Source: Oceanospirillaceae bacterium
GTDB lineage: Bacteria; Pseudomonadota; Gammaproteobacteria; Pseudomonadales; Litoribrevibacteraceae
Length of the DNA: 64,000 bases
Assembly: GCA_015665455.1 (NCBI GenBank)
Contig: JADFAD010000006.1
Location: forward strand, 1,116,001-1,180,000
Direction: 5' to 3'
Part shown: piece by piece, positions 47,615-57,600 of the stretch
Position numbering within the stretch: position 1 is the first letter of the stretch
Layout: every line of letters starts with the position of its first letter
Position numbers and translations under genes: made by a program
The notes under the pieces: model-generated
Database searches by the model: none
Seen by the model: the letters and a program-made list of their open reading frames with translations, nothing else
Told to the model about the DNA's origin: nothing

Positions 47615-48331
47615 TCATTGCCTTAATAGCCCACTCTGCTTATTAAAGTCTTCACCGACTAAATACGTATTGAGGGTATCGTCTTCACCTGATTCACTGG
47701 AAAGAAAGCTTTTGCCTATATAAGTCCCATCTTTATCATCGCAATTCGATGCCGTTAAGGTTAAGTCGTACATATTGTAATCTTCATCAATGATTTCAAT
47801 CGCCCCTTCAAATGAACAACCTTCCGAATCAGACCCAAAGATCCCTCCCTCTGAATCGATGGTATACGTCTCAATGTATGAACCACCATTCACTGAATCA
47901 TCGTAAGACCAAATATCACTCACTTTATTTAGCGATGATTCATCATCATAGACGGCGTTGTATGCCGCAGTAAACGTTGATAGTTCACTTCCATTCATCG
48001 AAACCGTTCCCGTCAAAGAGACGCCTTCATCTACCGTCCCCGATATTTCATAATCATCAGAAGGGCTGCACGTAAACGTTGACCCCGAGACCGATGTGGT
48101 ACAAGCGGATAACTCACCGTCCGATACGGACCAAATCGTTTCACCGTTTCGATCAATCCCAACCACCAAATCAAATTGAGAACCGTCGGTTTCAGTAACA
48201 ACGCCATTCCAAATACCAGCCACGGCAACAGGGGTTGCCCCTCCGCCGCCAGAACCAACAGAACCGTCTTCAGACTCAGAGCAAGCAGCAAGAAGTAGAG
48301 AAGACAACGCTAAAGCAGCGACTTTTTTCAT
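47615..48331 (-). CDS. Secreted acidic lipoprotein
   Basis: 238 residues. Signal peptide with lipobox LLAAC (cysteine near residue 17), then an Asp/Ser/Gly-rich linker (ESEDGSVGSGGGG). The mature protein is acidic and beta-rich with repeated GTVxxxSLTGTVS-like strands and three later cysteines (TTC, EGC, SNC). Such proteins are common cell-surface lipoproteins in marine gammaproteobacteria. No family recognised. Monocistronic with its own long hairpin terminator. Confidence 0.8.
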   Translation of the reverse strand: MKKVAALALSSLLLAACSESEDGSVGSGGGGATPVAVAGIWNGVVTETDGSQFDLVVGIDRNGETIWSVSDGELSACTTSVSGSTFTCSPSDDYEISGTVDEGVSLTGTVSMNGSELSTFTAAYNAVYDDESSLNKVSDIWSYDDSVNGGSYIETYTIDSEGGIFGSDSEGCSFEGAIEIIDEDYNMYDLTLTASNCDDKDGTYIGKSFLSSESGEDDTLNTYLVGEDFNKQSGLLRQ

Positions 48332-48680
48332 GTGTGAAATCCGTTTTATGTAAGAAGTTCATCTCATCTGAACGATGAAGGAACCTAAAATAATTGTATG
48401 AAGGGGCACATAATAGGATTTAATAAGAAGAGATATTCCATCAGAACGGATCGTTCTAACGTTGCAGAAACAAATTACTTTAAGATCGCCTTTCAACTAA
48501 AACACCATAATCAAACTCTTCCCTCAGCCCTAACAACTCTATATAACACCAACCGATCAATTCAAAATTCAACTGACCTCCCAAACACAGGCCTGTTTTA
48601 TACGGCTAGCGTCATACAATAAAGCGTAGAAAATCGATCTACGCTTTATGGCTTTACCATGAAACACTACCCAGTAATTA
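48332..48680. other. Intergenic region, one terminator, no supported gene
   Basis: 349 bases. A 74-codon plus-strand frame lies here but has low-complexity, unprotein-like sequence and no ribosome site, so it is not called. The one supported element is the terminator at 48619-48649; the lipoprotein promoter must also be here. Confidence 0.6.
48619..48649 (-). terminator. Terminator after 149-residue unknown gene
   Basis: ATAAAGCGTAGA and TCTACGCTTTAT form a perfect 12-bp stem with a 7-base loop, 30 bases past the stop of the gene at 48681-49130. Confidence 0.8.
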
Positions 48681-49130
48681 TCACATCAAGTCCCCCACCA
48701 GCACTTGTAAATCTGAAACCAACGCACTGGCGGCTTGGGCGAGTTCTTCACGCACCGCATCCCCGTGGCCAGAGGCCTCCGCCTGACAAATGACAGACAT
48801 CAACGAGTGCAGCTTTTCAAGCCGCGTGAGAATGGGCGTTTTGAGTTTCTTAAGGGATGGAATCAGTTTGGAAGAGCGAACGTATAACTTATCCACAGGA
48901 GTAAGTTCATACCCCAACGTTGCGGCTTCAACTTCCAACAAACGGTGATCGTTTGATCTCAATTGTTGCACCACCGCGTATTGATAACTCATGCGGTGAT
49001 GAGCCATTTGAAAATCGGTGGTTTGATCTTTCAACCAAGCGTGTTCTGTTTTCCTTACGTGATGCAGAACGTCTTGATAATACATCTCCGCGCGCAGCTT
49101 AATGCGGTTCTCTAATTCTGTGTTCTCCAT
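48681..49130 (-). CDS. Helical cytosolic protein of unknown function
   Basis: 149 residues from ATG 49130 (MENTELENRI), with an AAGGA motif ten bases upstream; an in-frame ATG at 49166 would add a low-complexity PFLFFKKDSK stretch. All-helical and charged, with no signal peptide. Two long amphipathic helices span about 5-70 and 90-149. No family recognised. Its upstream region (49150-49410) is the strongly structured noncoding stretch described separately, so it may have a structured leader. Confidence 0.65.
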   Translation of the reverse strand: MENTELENRIKLRAEMYYQDVLHHVRKTEHAWLKDQTTDFQMAHHRMSYQYAVVQQLRSNDHRLLEVEAATLGYELTPVDKLYVRSSKLIPSLKKLKTPILTRLEKLHSLMSVICQAEASGHGDAVREELAQAASALVSDLQVLVGDLM

Positions 49131-49214
49131 AGCCTTGCTATCCTTTTTAAAAAAGAGGAAAGGCAAGGCCCCGATGCTTCCAGCAGGGACTTCGAATATG
49201 TTAATGTTCCTCCT

Positions 49215-49404
49215 GCAAGGTCGTATCTAGTTCGGGACCTTGCCAAGTCTCCGGAGTGTTACCAGCACTCGCGGAGACACCTTTCTGCAATGGGCGTAAC
49301 ATTCACTCACTGCATCAGGTTACGGAAACGTGTGCATCCCACTGAATATGCCAGTTGGAGCACACCGTAACCAAAGGCCAGTCTGCCCTGCACCACTAGG
49401 GCAG
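49215..49404. ncRNA. Candidate structured RNA with four strong hairpins
   Basis: Four long hairpins follow one another in 190 bases. A: GCAAGGTC/GACCTTGC (49215-49243, perfect). B: GTCTCCGGAGTG pairing with CACTC-G-CGGAGAC (49247-49278, 12 bp with one bulge). C: GGTTACGG/CCGTAACC (49318-49372, perfect) enclosing TGTGC/GCACA and ACTG/CAGT. D: CTGCCCT/AGGGCAG (49383-49404, perfect). No matching frame on either strand. It is not tmRNA, 6S, SRP or RNase P RNA by their conserved cores. Strand undetermined; it could be a leader of the minus-strand gene at 48681-49130, a stand-alone RNA, or a repeat related to the neighbouring transposase. Confidence 0.5.
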
Positions 49405-49859
49405 GTCAAGCCGTCAATTTCTGAAATAAATCCAGAACGCCCCTACCCTCCTTAATGGCAGTCAATTCATTGGTTTTTTAGTAAAATTCGTTAGCGTAAC
49501 GCAACGCCTAAGCAATGCTTTATTCGTAACTTCAGATACTGTTAGGCTTAACAGAAATGCTCTAAATACAGGTTTTTATTCTAGTATTAGACAGCACGAG
49601 GGAATCAGTTTAGAGAGGAGCATGACGGATAGAATAATACGTCAAGGTATAGCGCTAGCTTAAAGATAGCGCTAAGATTTATTTCGATTTACGTTGATGC
49701 CCCACTAACGCCCTGACCAACTACCCTGTTCATATTAAAGGCCTGAACTAATTAATCCTTGAGACTGAATATGTATATCAATACATTCACTCATAGAGAT
49801 AAATCTGGAATCAATCGAAACATCTAAATATGTTAGTTCTAAAACTAGAAGCTAACACA
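49405..49859. other. Intergenic region with no recognised feature
   Basis: 455 A/T-rich bases between the structured stretch and the transposase gene. I see a T-run at 49471-49477 and no coding frame, tRNA or clear promoter. It may contain remnants of transposase-related repeats. Confidence 0.5.
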
Positions 49860-50579
49860 ATGGCCAGAAAACCAAGACTCAATCTCCCAAACGTTCCTCA
49901 ACACATAATACAAAGAGGCAACAATAAGCAGCCCTGCTTCTTCGAAAAACAAGATTACAAAGTCTATTTAATTAAACTTAAAGAGTATGCAGAAAAATAT
50001 AATGTTGCAGTACACGCTTTTGTTTTAATGACTAACCACGTGCACTTATTAATGACCCCCTCAACGAATAACGGGGTAAGTAAACTTATGCAATCACTTG
50101 GACGATATTATGTCCGTTATTTTAATCACACTTACCAACGAACAGGCACTCTCTGGGAAGGAAGATTTAAATCTTCACTCATAGACAGCGACAACTACTT
50201 TCTTACCGTAACCCGTTATATTGAACTCAATCCAGTAAGGGCGTCAATGGTCGAGCACCCCGCAGAATACCCTTGGTCAAGCTATCAAGGTAACGCCCTA
50301 GGTAGACCAATTAAACTATTAACACCTCACACCTGTTACCTACAACTCGGCAACACGAAAGAAAAACAGCAGATTCAATATCAGCGATTATTTAATCACC
50401 AAATCCCTAACTGGACCATCCAGAAAATTAATGAAGCAACGAATAAGGAATGGGTACTCGGAGACAACCTATTCAAATCAATGATTGAACAACAAACCGG
50501 ACATCAAACCTCCCCTAAACCTAGAGGAGGTGACAGACGTTCTGAGCACGTCAGAAAACAACAAGACCAACCCACTTAA
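49860..50579 (+). CDS. REP-associated tyrosine transposase (RAYT, Y1/IS200-like)
   Basis: 239 residues from ATG 49860 (MARKPRLNLP), the usual RAYT start. Single-domain HUH nuclease of the IS200/TnpA-REP group: MTNHVHLLMTP carries the HxH metal site and YIELNPVRASM the catalytic tyrosine, with the YPWSSYQGNALG motif following. RAYTs act on REP hairpins rather than flanking IS ends. The C-terminus (PRGGDRRSEHVRKQQ) is encoded by DNA that is duplicated downstream (50792 onwards). REP/BIME units follow immediately, and further REPs lie beyond the RHS toxin gene. Confidence 0.93.
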   Translation: MARKPRLNLPNVPQHIIQRGNNKQPCFFEKQDYKVYLIKLKEYAEKYNVAVHAFVLMTNHVHLLMTPSTNNGVSKLMQSLGRYYVRYFNHTYQRTGTLWEGRFKSSLIDSDNYFLTVTRYIELNPVRASMVEHPAEYPWSSYQGNALGRPIKLLTPHTCYLQLGNTKEKQQIQYQRLFNHQIPNWTIQKINEATNKEWVLGDNLFKSMIEQQTGHQTSPKPRGGDRRSEHVRKQQDQPT

Positions 50580-50645
50580 AAGAAGAACACCCAACTTAGC
50601 AAAGCTCACAGCGAATCAATTGGGGTCAGAGTAAGAAGCCTTCAA
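50506..50645 (+). repeat. Direct duplication of transposase 3' end (copy 1)
   Basis: About 140 bases from the last transposase codons into the REP region are repeated with two single-base indels and few substitutions at 50792-50933, in direct orientation. The duplication spans coding and noncoding parts. Confidence 0.8.
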
Positions 50646-50991
50646 ACTGAACCAGCCTGCTTAAAAGAAGAACACCGAACTTAAACAAAGCTCACAACGT
50701 AATCAATTGGGGTCAGAGTAAGAAGCCTTCAAATAGAACTAGCTCAAACCAACACCCTGCCAGTTTCAATTTACTCTGACCCCATTGATTGAAACCTCCC
50801 CTAAACCTAGAGGAGGTGACAGACGTTCTGAGCACGTCAGAAAACAACAAAACCAGCCCGCTTAAAAGAAGAACACCCAACTTAGACAAAGCTCACAACG
50901 TAATCAATTGGGGTCAGAGTAAGAAGCCTTCAAATAGAACTAGCTCAAACAAACACCCTGCCAATTTCAATTTACTCTGACCCCATTGATT
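50614..50991. repeat. REP/BIME array next to the RAYT gene
   Basis: The 20-21 base motif AATCAATTGGGGTCAGAGTA occurs at 50614-50634, 50701-50721 and 50902-50922, and its inverted form (TTACTCTGACCCCATTGATT) at 50771-50790 and 50972-50991. Forward and inverted copies pair head-to-head inside two near-identical 132-base units (50659-50790 and 50860-50991), so each unit can fold into one long hairpin. This is the BIME arrangement typical of RAYT substrates. Confidence 0.9.
50792..50933 (+). repeat. Direct duplication of transposase 3' end (copy 2)
   Basis: Second copy of the 50506-50645 stretch, no longer in an open transposase frame. Together with the 132-base units it shows that array growth has swept the 3' end of the transposase gene along. 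Confidence 0.8.
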
Positions 50992-51044
50992 CCGTGATGC
51001 GGGATTGACCTAGAGTTTGATTAAGATAGCCGACCATATTAATT

Positions 51045-51623
51045 TTAAACAATAAAGCTATCTATCAACTCTTCATTTATATCTTTAATATCCCATTGTT
51101 TTACAAAGTAACTAAGGTGATCAGAAAATAAGCTACTATATATTTGTTCAACATCTATACCGGCCTTTTTACAAAGAAAAATATAAACCCAAACGCCCTC
51201 AACAATAACCAAGCTTTTGCCAAATTTTTCTCTAAATAGTAGTTTAAGTAAACTCTCTAGATCACACACTGATCTTAAAGAATCTAAAAACTCAGCTATA
51301 GTCAAACTCACAGGACCAAACAACATAACTGTTTGATCAATTGGGTTAGTTTGTTCGAGACAACACATAGACATACCAACCAACCCCCGGTCATTTTTCT
51401 TCATCTTTAGGGTAGATTTCAAAGCTAGCATGTTAGTATTCGCAGCAATACAGTCTTTAAAATCACATGAATACAAAAAGACATTTAATTCCTCAGCATC
51501 ATTCCATCTGCTTTCATATGGCTCTACTATTAATTTCCATGTATCAAAAACAGCATAACTTAAAGAATTAGACTCGGCCTTCTCAAAACCATTATTAACC
51601 AAAACATCATATAAATTAATCAT
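51045..51623 (-). CDS. Putative immunity protein for the RHS toxin
   Basis: 192 residues, cytosolic (no signal peptide), acidic and distinctly A/T-rich compared with the toxin gene. Its start overlaps the toxin stop by eight bases, the usual layout of a polymorphic-toxin immunity gene. It begins MINLYDVLVNNGFEKAE and has a hydrophobic SLTIAEFLDSLRSVCDLESL helix. No family recognised; immunity is inferred from position, size, cytosolic location and base composition. Confidence 0.7.
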   Translation of the reverse strand: MINLYDVLVNNGFEKAESNSLSYAVFDTWKLIVEPYESRWNDAEELNVFLYSCDFKDCIAANTNMLALKSTLKMKKNDRGLVGMSMCCLEQTNPIDQTVMLFGPVSLTIAEFLDSLRSVCDLESLLKLLFREKFGKSLVIVEGVWVYIFLCKKAGIDVEQIYSSLFSDHLSYFVKQWDIKDINEELIDSFIV

Positions 51624-54600
51624 CTAACAAATCATCCACTAAATCAGCCATTTCATTTACATCACTTACACCGTAAATTGATCCCTTGCCGTTTTGATTT
51701 ATTACCGCCCAGTGCACTGTATATTGATTCGGTTTTAGTGAAATGCTACCACCAGCAAACCCTGATCCAACAAGAACTAATTCACTTACTTCATTAACGC
51801 TGAGATCAAAGTGAGCCTGCCTGCCTGTTACAGCTACCATTGACATCTTAATAAACCTTCCTACCGGTAATTTATCAAACCAAGACCGCCCTGAATCCCT
51901 ATACTTTACTTCTCCTAGGTGATAATGACCATTTTGATCAACAGAAACGACATCATATTCCCGTCCTCTTATATATAAATCTCCATCATAACTAGCAGAC
52001 ACCCTTCCAGGAATTACCCTATGGCCTTTTTGAATAAGTCGTCTTCTTTCAGCTACCTCCGCATCTCTTGAGGAGCGAATTTTACGACCATAATCTTCTT
52101 TAGTTGCTAAATGATTAAACGCCTCAGTAAACGCCGCACTCAAAGCCCCGTTTACAAATTTTCCTCCAAACGCTTCGCTCATTGTACCCTGCATCACCAC
52201 AGCAGCAAGAAAACGTCCTGTTCCTGCTTCTGCACCAAGGCCATCAAGAGTTGATGAAGTTACTATAGAAGACAAGAAACCATGGCCAAACTTCCCGCCA
52301 GAAACAACCGAACGAACCCCGCTTGCCGCTGCATGCAGAGACACTTGTTTAGCCCACTGCGATGACCCTATTTCTCCACCGCCATAATAATGACCAATCG
52401 CACCACTCACCGCACCAAAGGCCGCACCAGTAAGCGCACCGTTCAAATCACCAGTCTGAATTGCGCCTGCCGCAGCACCACCAACAGCACCTGCCGCTAC
52501 CTGTACCGCTACTCCTTCTGCACCGGCTATATAGTGACCAGTATATAAAGTAATCGCTATGGCCGCAGCAGCTCTGGGGTTATCCGCCGCCCACTCTGCC
52601 CCATCTATCCCCGCAGCAAACCTGGCTATTTTCCAAACGAATGAAGCCGCTTTAGAAAGACTGAAATAGCCACTCGGGTCACTATTGGTCAGTGGATTAT
52701 TAAACACATAAGAATAACGGTTTAAGCTCAACACCGAGTTAGGCGCTTGCACAAACGGGTCAGCGGTCATAAACACCATAGTTTCAGGGTCATAAACACG
52801 GCCATTCATGTGAATAACCCCGACACTGTCTAAGTGCTCATGGCCGGTAAAGCCGCGAGTAGGGTTTAGCCTTGACGGGTTGAAGTAATCTTCAATGGAA
52901 AACGCCAGGGTAAAGAAGGCACTGTTCTCATCACGAGCCACCGCTCGACGCTTCCCGTAGGGATCAAAGCTGTGATATTGCTGTACGCCACCTTGTTCAT
53001 TCAACGTTGCTACAACAGACCCCAAATTGTCACGCACTAAGTACTGCTTGCCAGGATTATCGCCACCTTGCGTCACAATTACCTGACCTGCAATATGACG
53101 TTTGTAGATATGAACGTTATCTTTAACTATGTGCTCTGTACCACCAATGTAACGCGTAGTTGTAGTGCCTTTTATACCTTCATCCACCCGTTTAAAGCGG
53201 TCACGTGCAGGCCCATAGGAAATATTTACACGGTTAATACCTTTCACAATTTGCGTTGGCTTATCAAACACACTGTATTGGGTGGTACGGTCTACTGCGC
53301 CATTTAGTTTATCCGTTATTCGGTTACCATTGGCATCGTAGTAAAAGGTTTTATTTCCTATTTGTGTTAACGCATGTGGCCCTGCGCCGTTCTGCCCATA
53401 AACATAATCCGAACCCGTGGCATTTCCATTACGACGCAGTATATTGCCAGTACCATCGTTTTTATAAACCATGGTTAAGTTATGGTCAGCGTAAAGATCT
53501 GAATTATCACTGTAAAAGCCGGTAGTGTATGCCGTTGCTAAACGGTTCAATCCGTCGTAGGTATAACCTTCTTTCACCCCATGATGAATTAAGTCTTTGC
53601 TAATCAGATTGCCCAACTTATCGTAAGTAAAGCCTGAATTTTGCAAAGTACTGCTGCCTTTAGACGCTTTCTTCCGTTGAAGCTGGCCTGTTTGCGGGTA
53701 ATAAAAGTTTTGAAGCTCAACGCCGTTGCCCAAATTCGCTCTGTTTACATTACCAAAGACATCCGTTTCAACGGTTTGCAAATACAATGCATCATTCTTG
53801 GCTTCACGTATTTCAGAAACATAACCGTAGCGGTTGTACACGGATCGAACACCGGCGGTCTTTGCAACATTCAGCACGGCTTCGCTTGGATCATAGGCGT
53901 GAGTGGTTCGGCCTAAATTATCGTACTGATACCACTGAAGGTAATCTTTATTATCAATACGAGTAATTTGGCTTTTGACCAAGCCATTTGACTGGTACTG
54001 GTAACTCTTCTTATAACCTGTCGTACTGTCCGTAACGTAATCCAACATACCAATGCCATACGCTGCGGTGTCATAGACCCAACTTGCATTCCCCAGCACC
54101 GAGACCGATGAATTTAATTCTGGGTCACCGTTGTAATCTATTCGTTGCTTCATGCGCCCCGCAAAATCATTACGAATAGCAGTCACCTGACCGTTAGCAT
54201 TTTTCTGCCATATCAATTCACCCAAAGCGTTGTAGCGATAATGCCATTGGCCTTTGTCTGGGTCGTTCATACTGATTTTGTGACCAAGTCTGTTATAAGC
54301 CAAACTTGAAACGTTACCCACAGGGTCGGTTACCGTTGTCAAGTTACCCAGAGCATCGTATTTGTAATGAATGATGTGACCAAGGTTATTGGTGGATGAA
54401 ACCAATTGCCCTAATGCATTCGTTACTTCCGTTTTGACCTGACCTTTAGCATTGGTAATGCTCACACTGTAACCACTATTATTATGAGTGGTGGTGGCAT
54501 CACCCGTTTGGGTCGGTTGAGTCACCGATTTCAAACGGCCAAATTCATCATAGACGCTTCTGGCTTTGTATATTGCACTGCCATAGCTGCCGTAATGAGG

Positions 54601-57600
54601 CGTAGATACTGCCACCACATTACCTCGTGCATTATATTCAGTGTCGACATGGGCCCAACGGCCGTCGAACATTACCTTGGATTCACGCAACGTCTGGCCA
54701 AGTACATCGATAAATACTTTTGATTCTGCACCCGTGTTTGAAATGGAATGCACATACGTTTTCGCCAAGGAAGGGCAATCACCGTCGCCCCCAGGACAGA
54801 AACCTCTCACAGTTTCTGAAACACCACCAAGATGATCTTCAGATCTATATAAACGACCCACTCCGTCGTAGTAGTTACGCATTAAGTGATTATTGGCATC
54901 GTACGTATTTTGCGGTAAATCAAATTGATTGTAATCTGCCGCATTGGATTGTTGCTGGTAACTTGAGCCAGTCCAAACGTAACTTTTGTCGCCTAAGCGG
55001 CCATCAGTGTTTTCTTTAAAGTCTACTTTCGATTGTCTATAAAAGTATTTCTCATCGGTAGAGGCTATGGATGGATGAGACTGTTGTGTTTCAGTCGTTC
55101 GGTTACCAAAGCCGTCATAATCGTAAGTGGTTAATACCGATAACGAAGCAGTATCCGGCTCTGTCTGAGTGGTCTTAAGCATGCCATTTATGTTGTAAGT
55201 GAACGTTGAGTGCTTAGTTTGTGCCGCAGGAACCGTTTGACCAATTTGCCACGATTGATGAGCCACCTTGGTATCCGACAATCGTCCCAAATACCATTTA
55301 CTGCTATCAATCACATTCTCATATTGGTGAGTGATTGTTTTCTTGGACACCGCCTGAGGCGAGCCAAACAACTGTTGAATACCCGTAAACTGATATCCAA
55401 CGTCACCATGAAAATCATTCACACTGCCAGTGTACTCATTCACTACGTGAGTGAGCGAAAGTCGCTGGCCATCCATTGAATATTGGTAATCAAACGTACG
55501 ATGAATAAATGGATACGTCACATTACCTTGATACCCAGCGTTGCCACTTTTGTTGTGCACATCCGCAACGGCCAGTTCGTTAATCGAGCAACCCACCACA
55601 CGATAGCCTGCCGCATTAACATCACAGCTGGCATCCCCCAGAGCACGCACTGTACTGATCAAATTGTAATTATTGTATTTAGATGTGACGCTAGAAATTT
55701 GATTTGCAGCGGTTGAGCTGCTATTACCAAAAGACTTTGCCAGTAATACATCTCGGTTAACATTGCTGCCTCCTGCAATGTATTTAAGTTTGGTGGTTTT
55801 AATGGGTAAACCCGTTGCAGGAAATTTCTGATAATTCTCTGTCGTGGTAAGAACGCCAGACGCTGGCTCGTAAGACGTAAGATAACGAAACCCTAAATTG
55901 CCTCGGCCACCCGCTTGAATTTTCGCACCTTGATAAAAATAGCGAATCCGGTTCTTTGCATTCACATCTTGGAAGGTCGGTGCAGAACTTGAAACATCCT
56001 TCACAAGAAAAACAGAACCAATTAGATCAAAGTACGCAGCAGAGGTGTTTTGAGTCCAACTTGATGCTGTCCAGTCTCGTTCATAAACATCACTTTCAAA
56101 CCCACCCATAACACCATACGTAATGTCAGTTTCAACACCCGCATTCGTTATTTTGTTAATTCGGCCTATAGGCTCAATGGCATTAAGGCCCGCAAAGTGG
56201 TCGATTCCTGAGTGATGAACTTCAATAGAACCAGCGACAGCGCCTTTACTCGTAATTACTACAAAATCATCCCTGCCATCACCGGTTAGATCTGAAACGA
56301 TTACGTTTCTACTCGATGTTTTTGATGGCAACGAACGAGATGCGGTATTCACTTGATAAACCACAAAGTCGACACCGTTATTTAAATACAGCTGCCATTG
56401 ACTGCCAGACCAGACAAGTAAATCCGTCAGGTTATCGTGGTTGTAATCCAGTCGTTGTGAGCCACGTAGATCGGCAATGGTTTGAATGTTTCTAGTTGTA
56501 AAACCTGTGCCAGTATTCAGGTGAACTTGTGTCTTGGTCAAAATATCTGTCTGACCATCAGAGTTCATATCGAACATGGTAAAATTGCCATTCTCTGGCA
56601 AATAATCTAAGAAGGTTTGTTTGGCAAGAGAGAAGTTTAAACCTATGGATGCATTTGCTTCATACATCAACCAACGCTTTGTGGCTGACTTATCATCAGT
56701 TTTACTGTAATAGCCACCTTGTACAATTAGATCACTTAAACCATCACTGTTAACGTCAACAAATTTAGCTGTGCTGCCATCCGCGACAAAGCGAGCCCCC
56801 TGATTATTAAATGTCGCACCACTGGTTACTAACTCGGTCGGCGAGCTGAAAACAGAACTGCTAGAAAAGTTCTTTTTATGCAAAGCGACTCGATCAACGA
56901 ACTCAATCGTTTTTTTACTGCCCTGCCCTTTTTCTACTTTGTCCTTATAAAAAACGTCAGCTAAACCATCACCATTAATATCTGCCAGCTGCATATTCAA
57001 TGTATAGCTGCAACCTGAGGGCGCTACATTCGAGCTACTAAAACTGCCACTCTTTTGGGGTGAATATAACATCCACTGACAACCATTTTTAGCATTGTTG
57101 TAGCTCAGAATGTCGGTTATTCCGTCTTGGTTTAAGTCAGCAACAAACCAATCTGAATCCGCAATGGTTAACGACTTATTTAGGTAACTATTACTGCTGG
57201 CCGAACTCCGGTTACCGGACAATAAAAAGTGCAGCAGTTTACTGTTCGACGGGTCCGACCAAACTAAATCGGCAATGCCGTCACCATCAAAATCTCCTTG
57301 CTTCACAGCCGCATTAGCGTTCTGTGATGGGCCTGTTAATGTTTGTTTAAAGGAATCATTATAGTGATCAGCCAGCCAATCAAATTTAATTGGCTCAAAG
57401 CATGAAGCGTTTGCGCCACATTCCTGTAACCAGCCTAATTGAGCCAATTTCGAACTGTTCGACGATGCATATGACAGATAATAACTGCGATAAGCTTGTC
57501 CATCATTAGTAATAGACACTGACGCTATTCGTTTATTGTATGTAAATAATTGACCGTATGAATAACCCGTTCTGGAGTCTGGTCGGTTTTCATAGTTAAA

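Noticed and set aside
48398-48622. 74-codon plus-strand frame
   Set aside because: No ribosome site, biased composition and no recognisable domain; it overlaps a terminator region.
49150-49410. tmRNA, 6S, SRP or RNase P RNA
   Set aside because: Conserved cores (tmRNA tag frame and 3' TΨC arm, 6S bubble, SRP GGAAGCAGCC loop, RNase P GAGGAAAGTCC with ACAGAA) are not present together.
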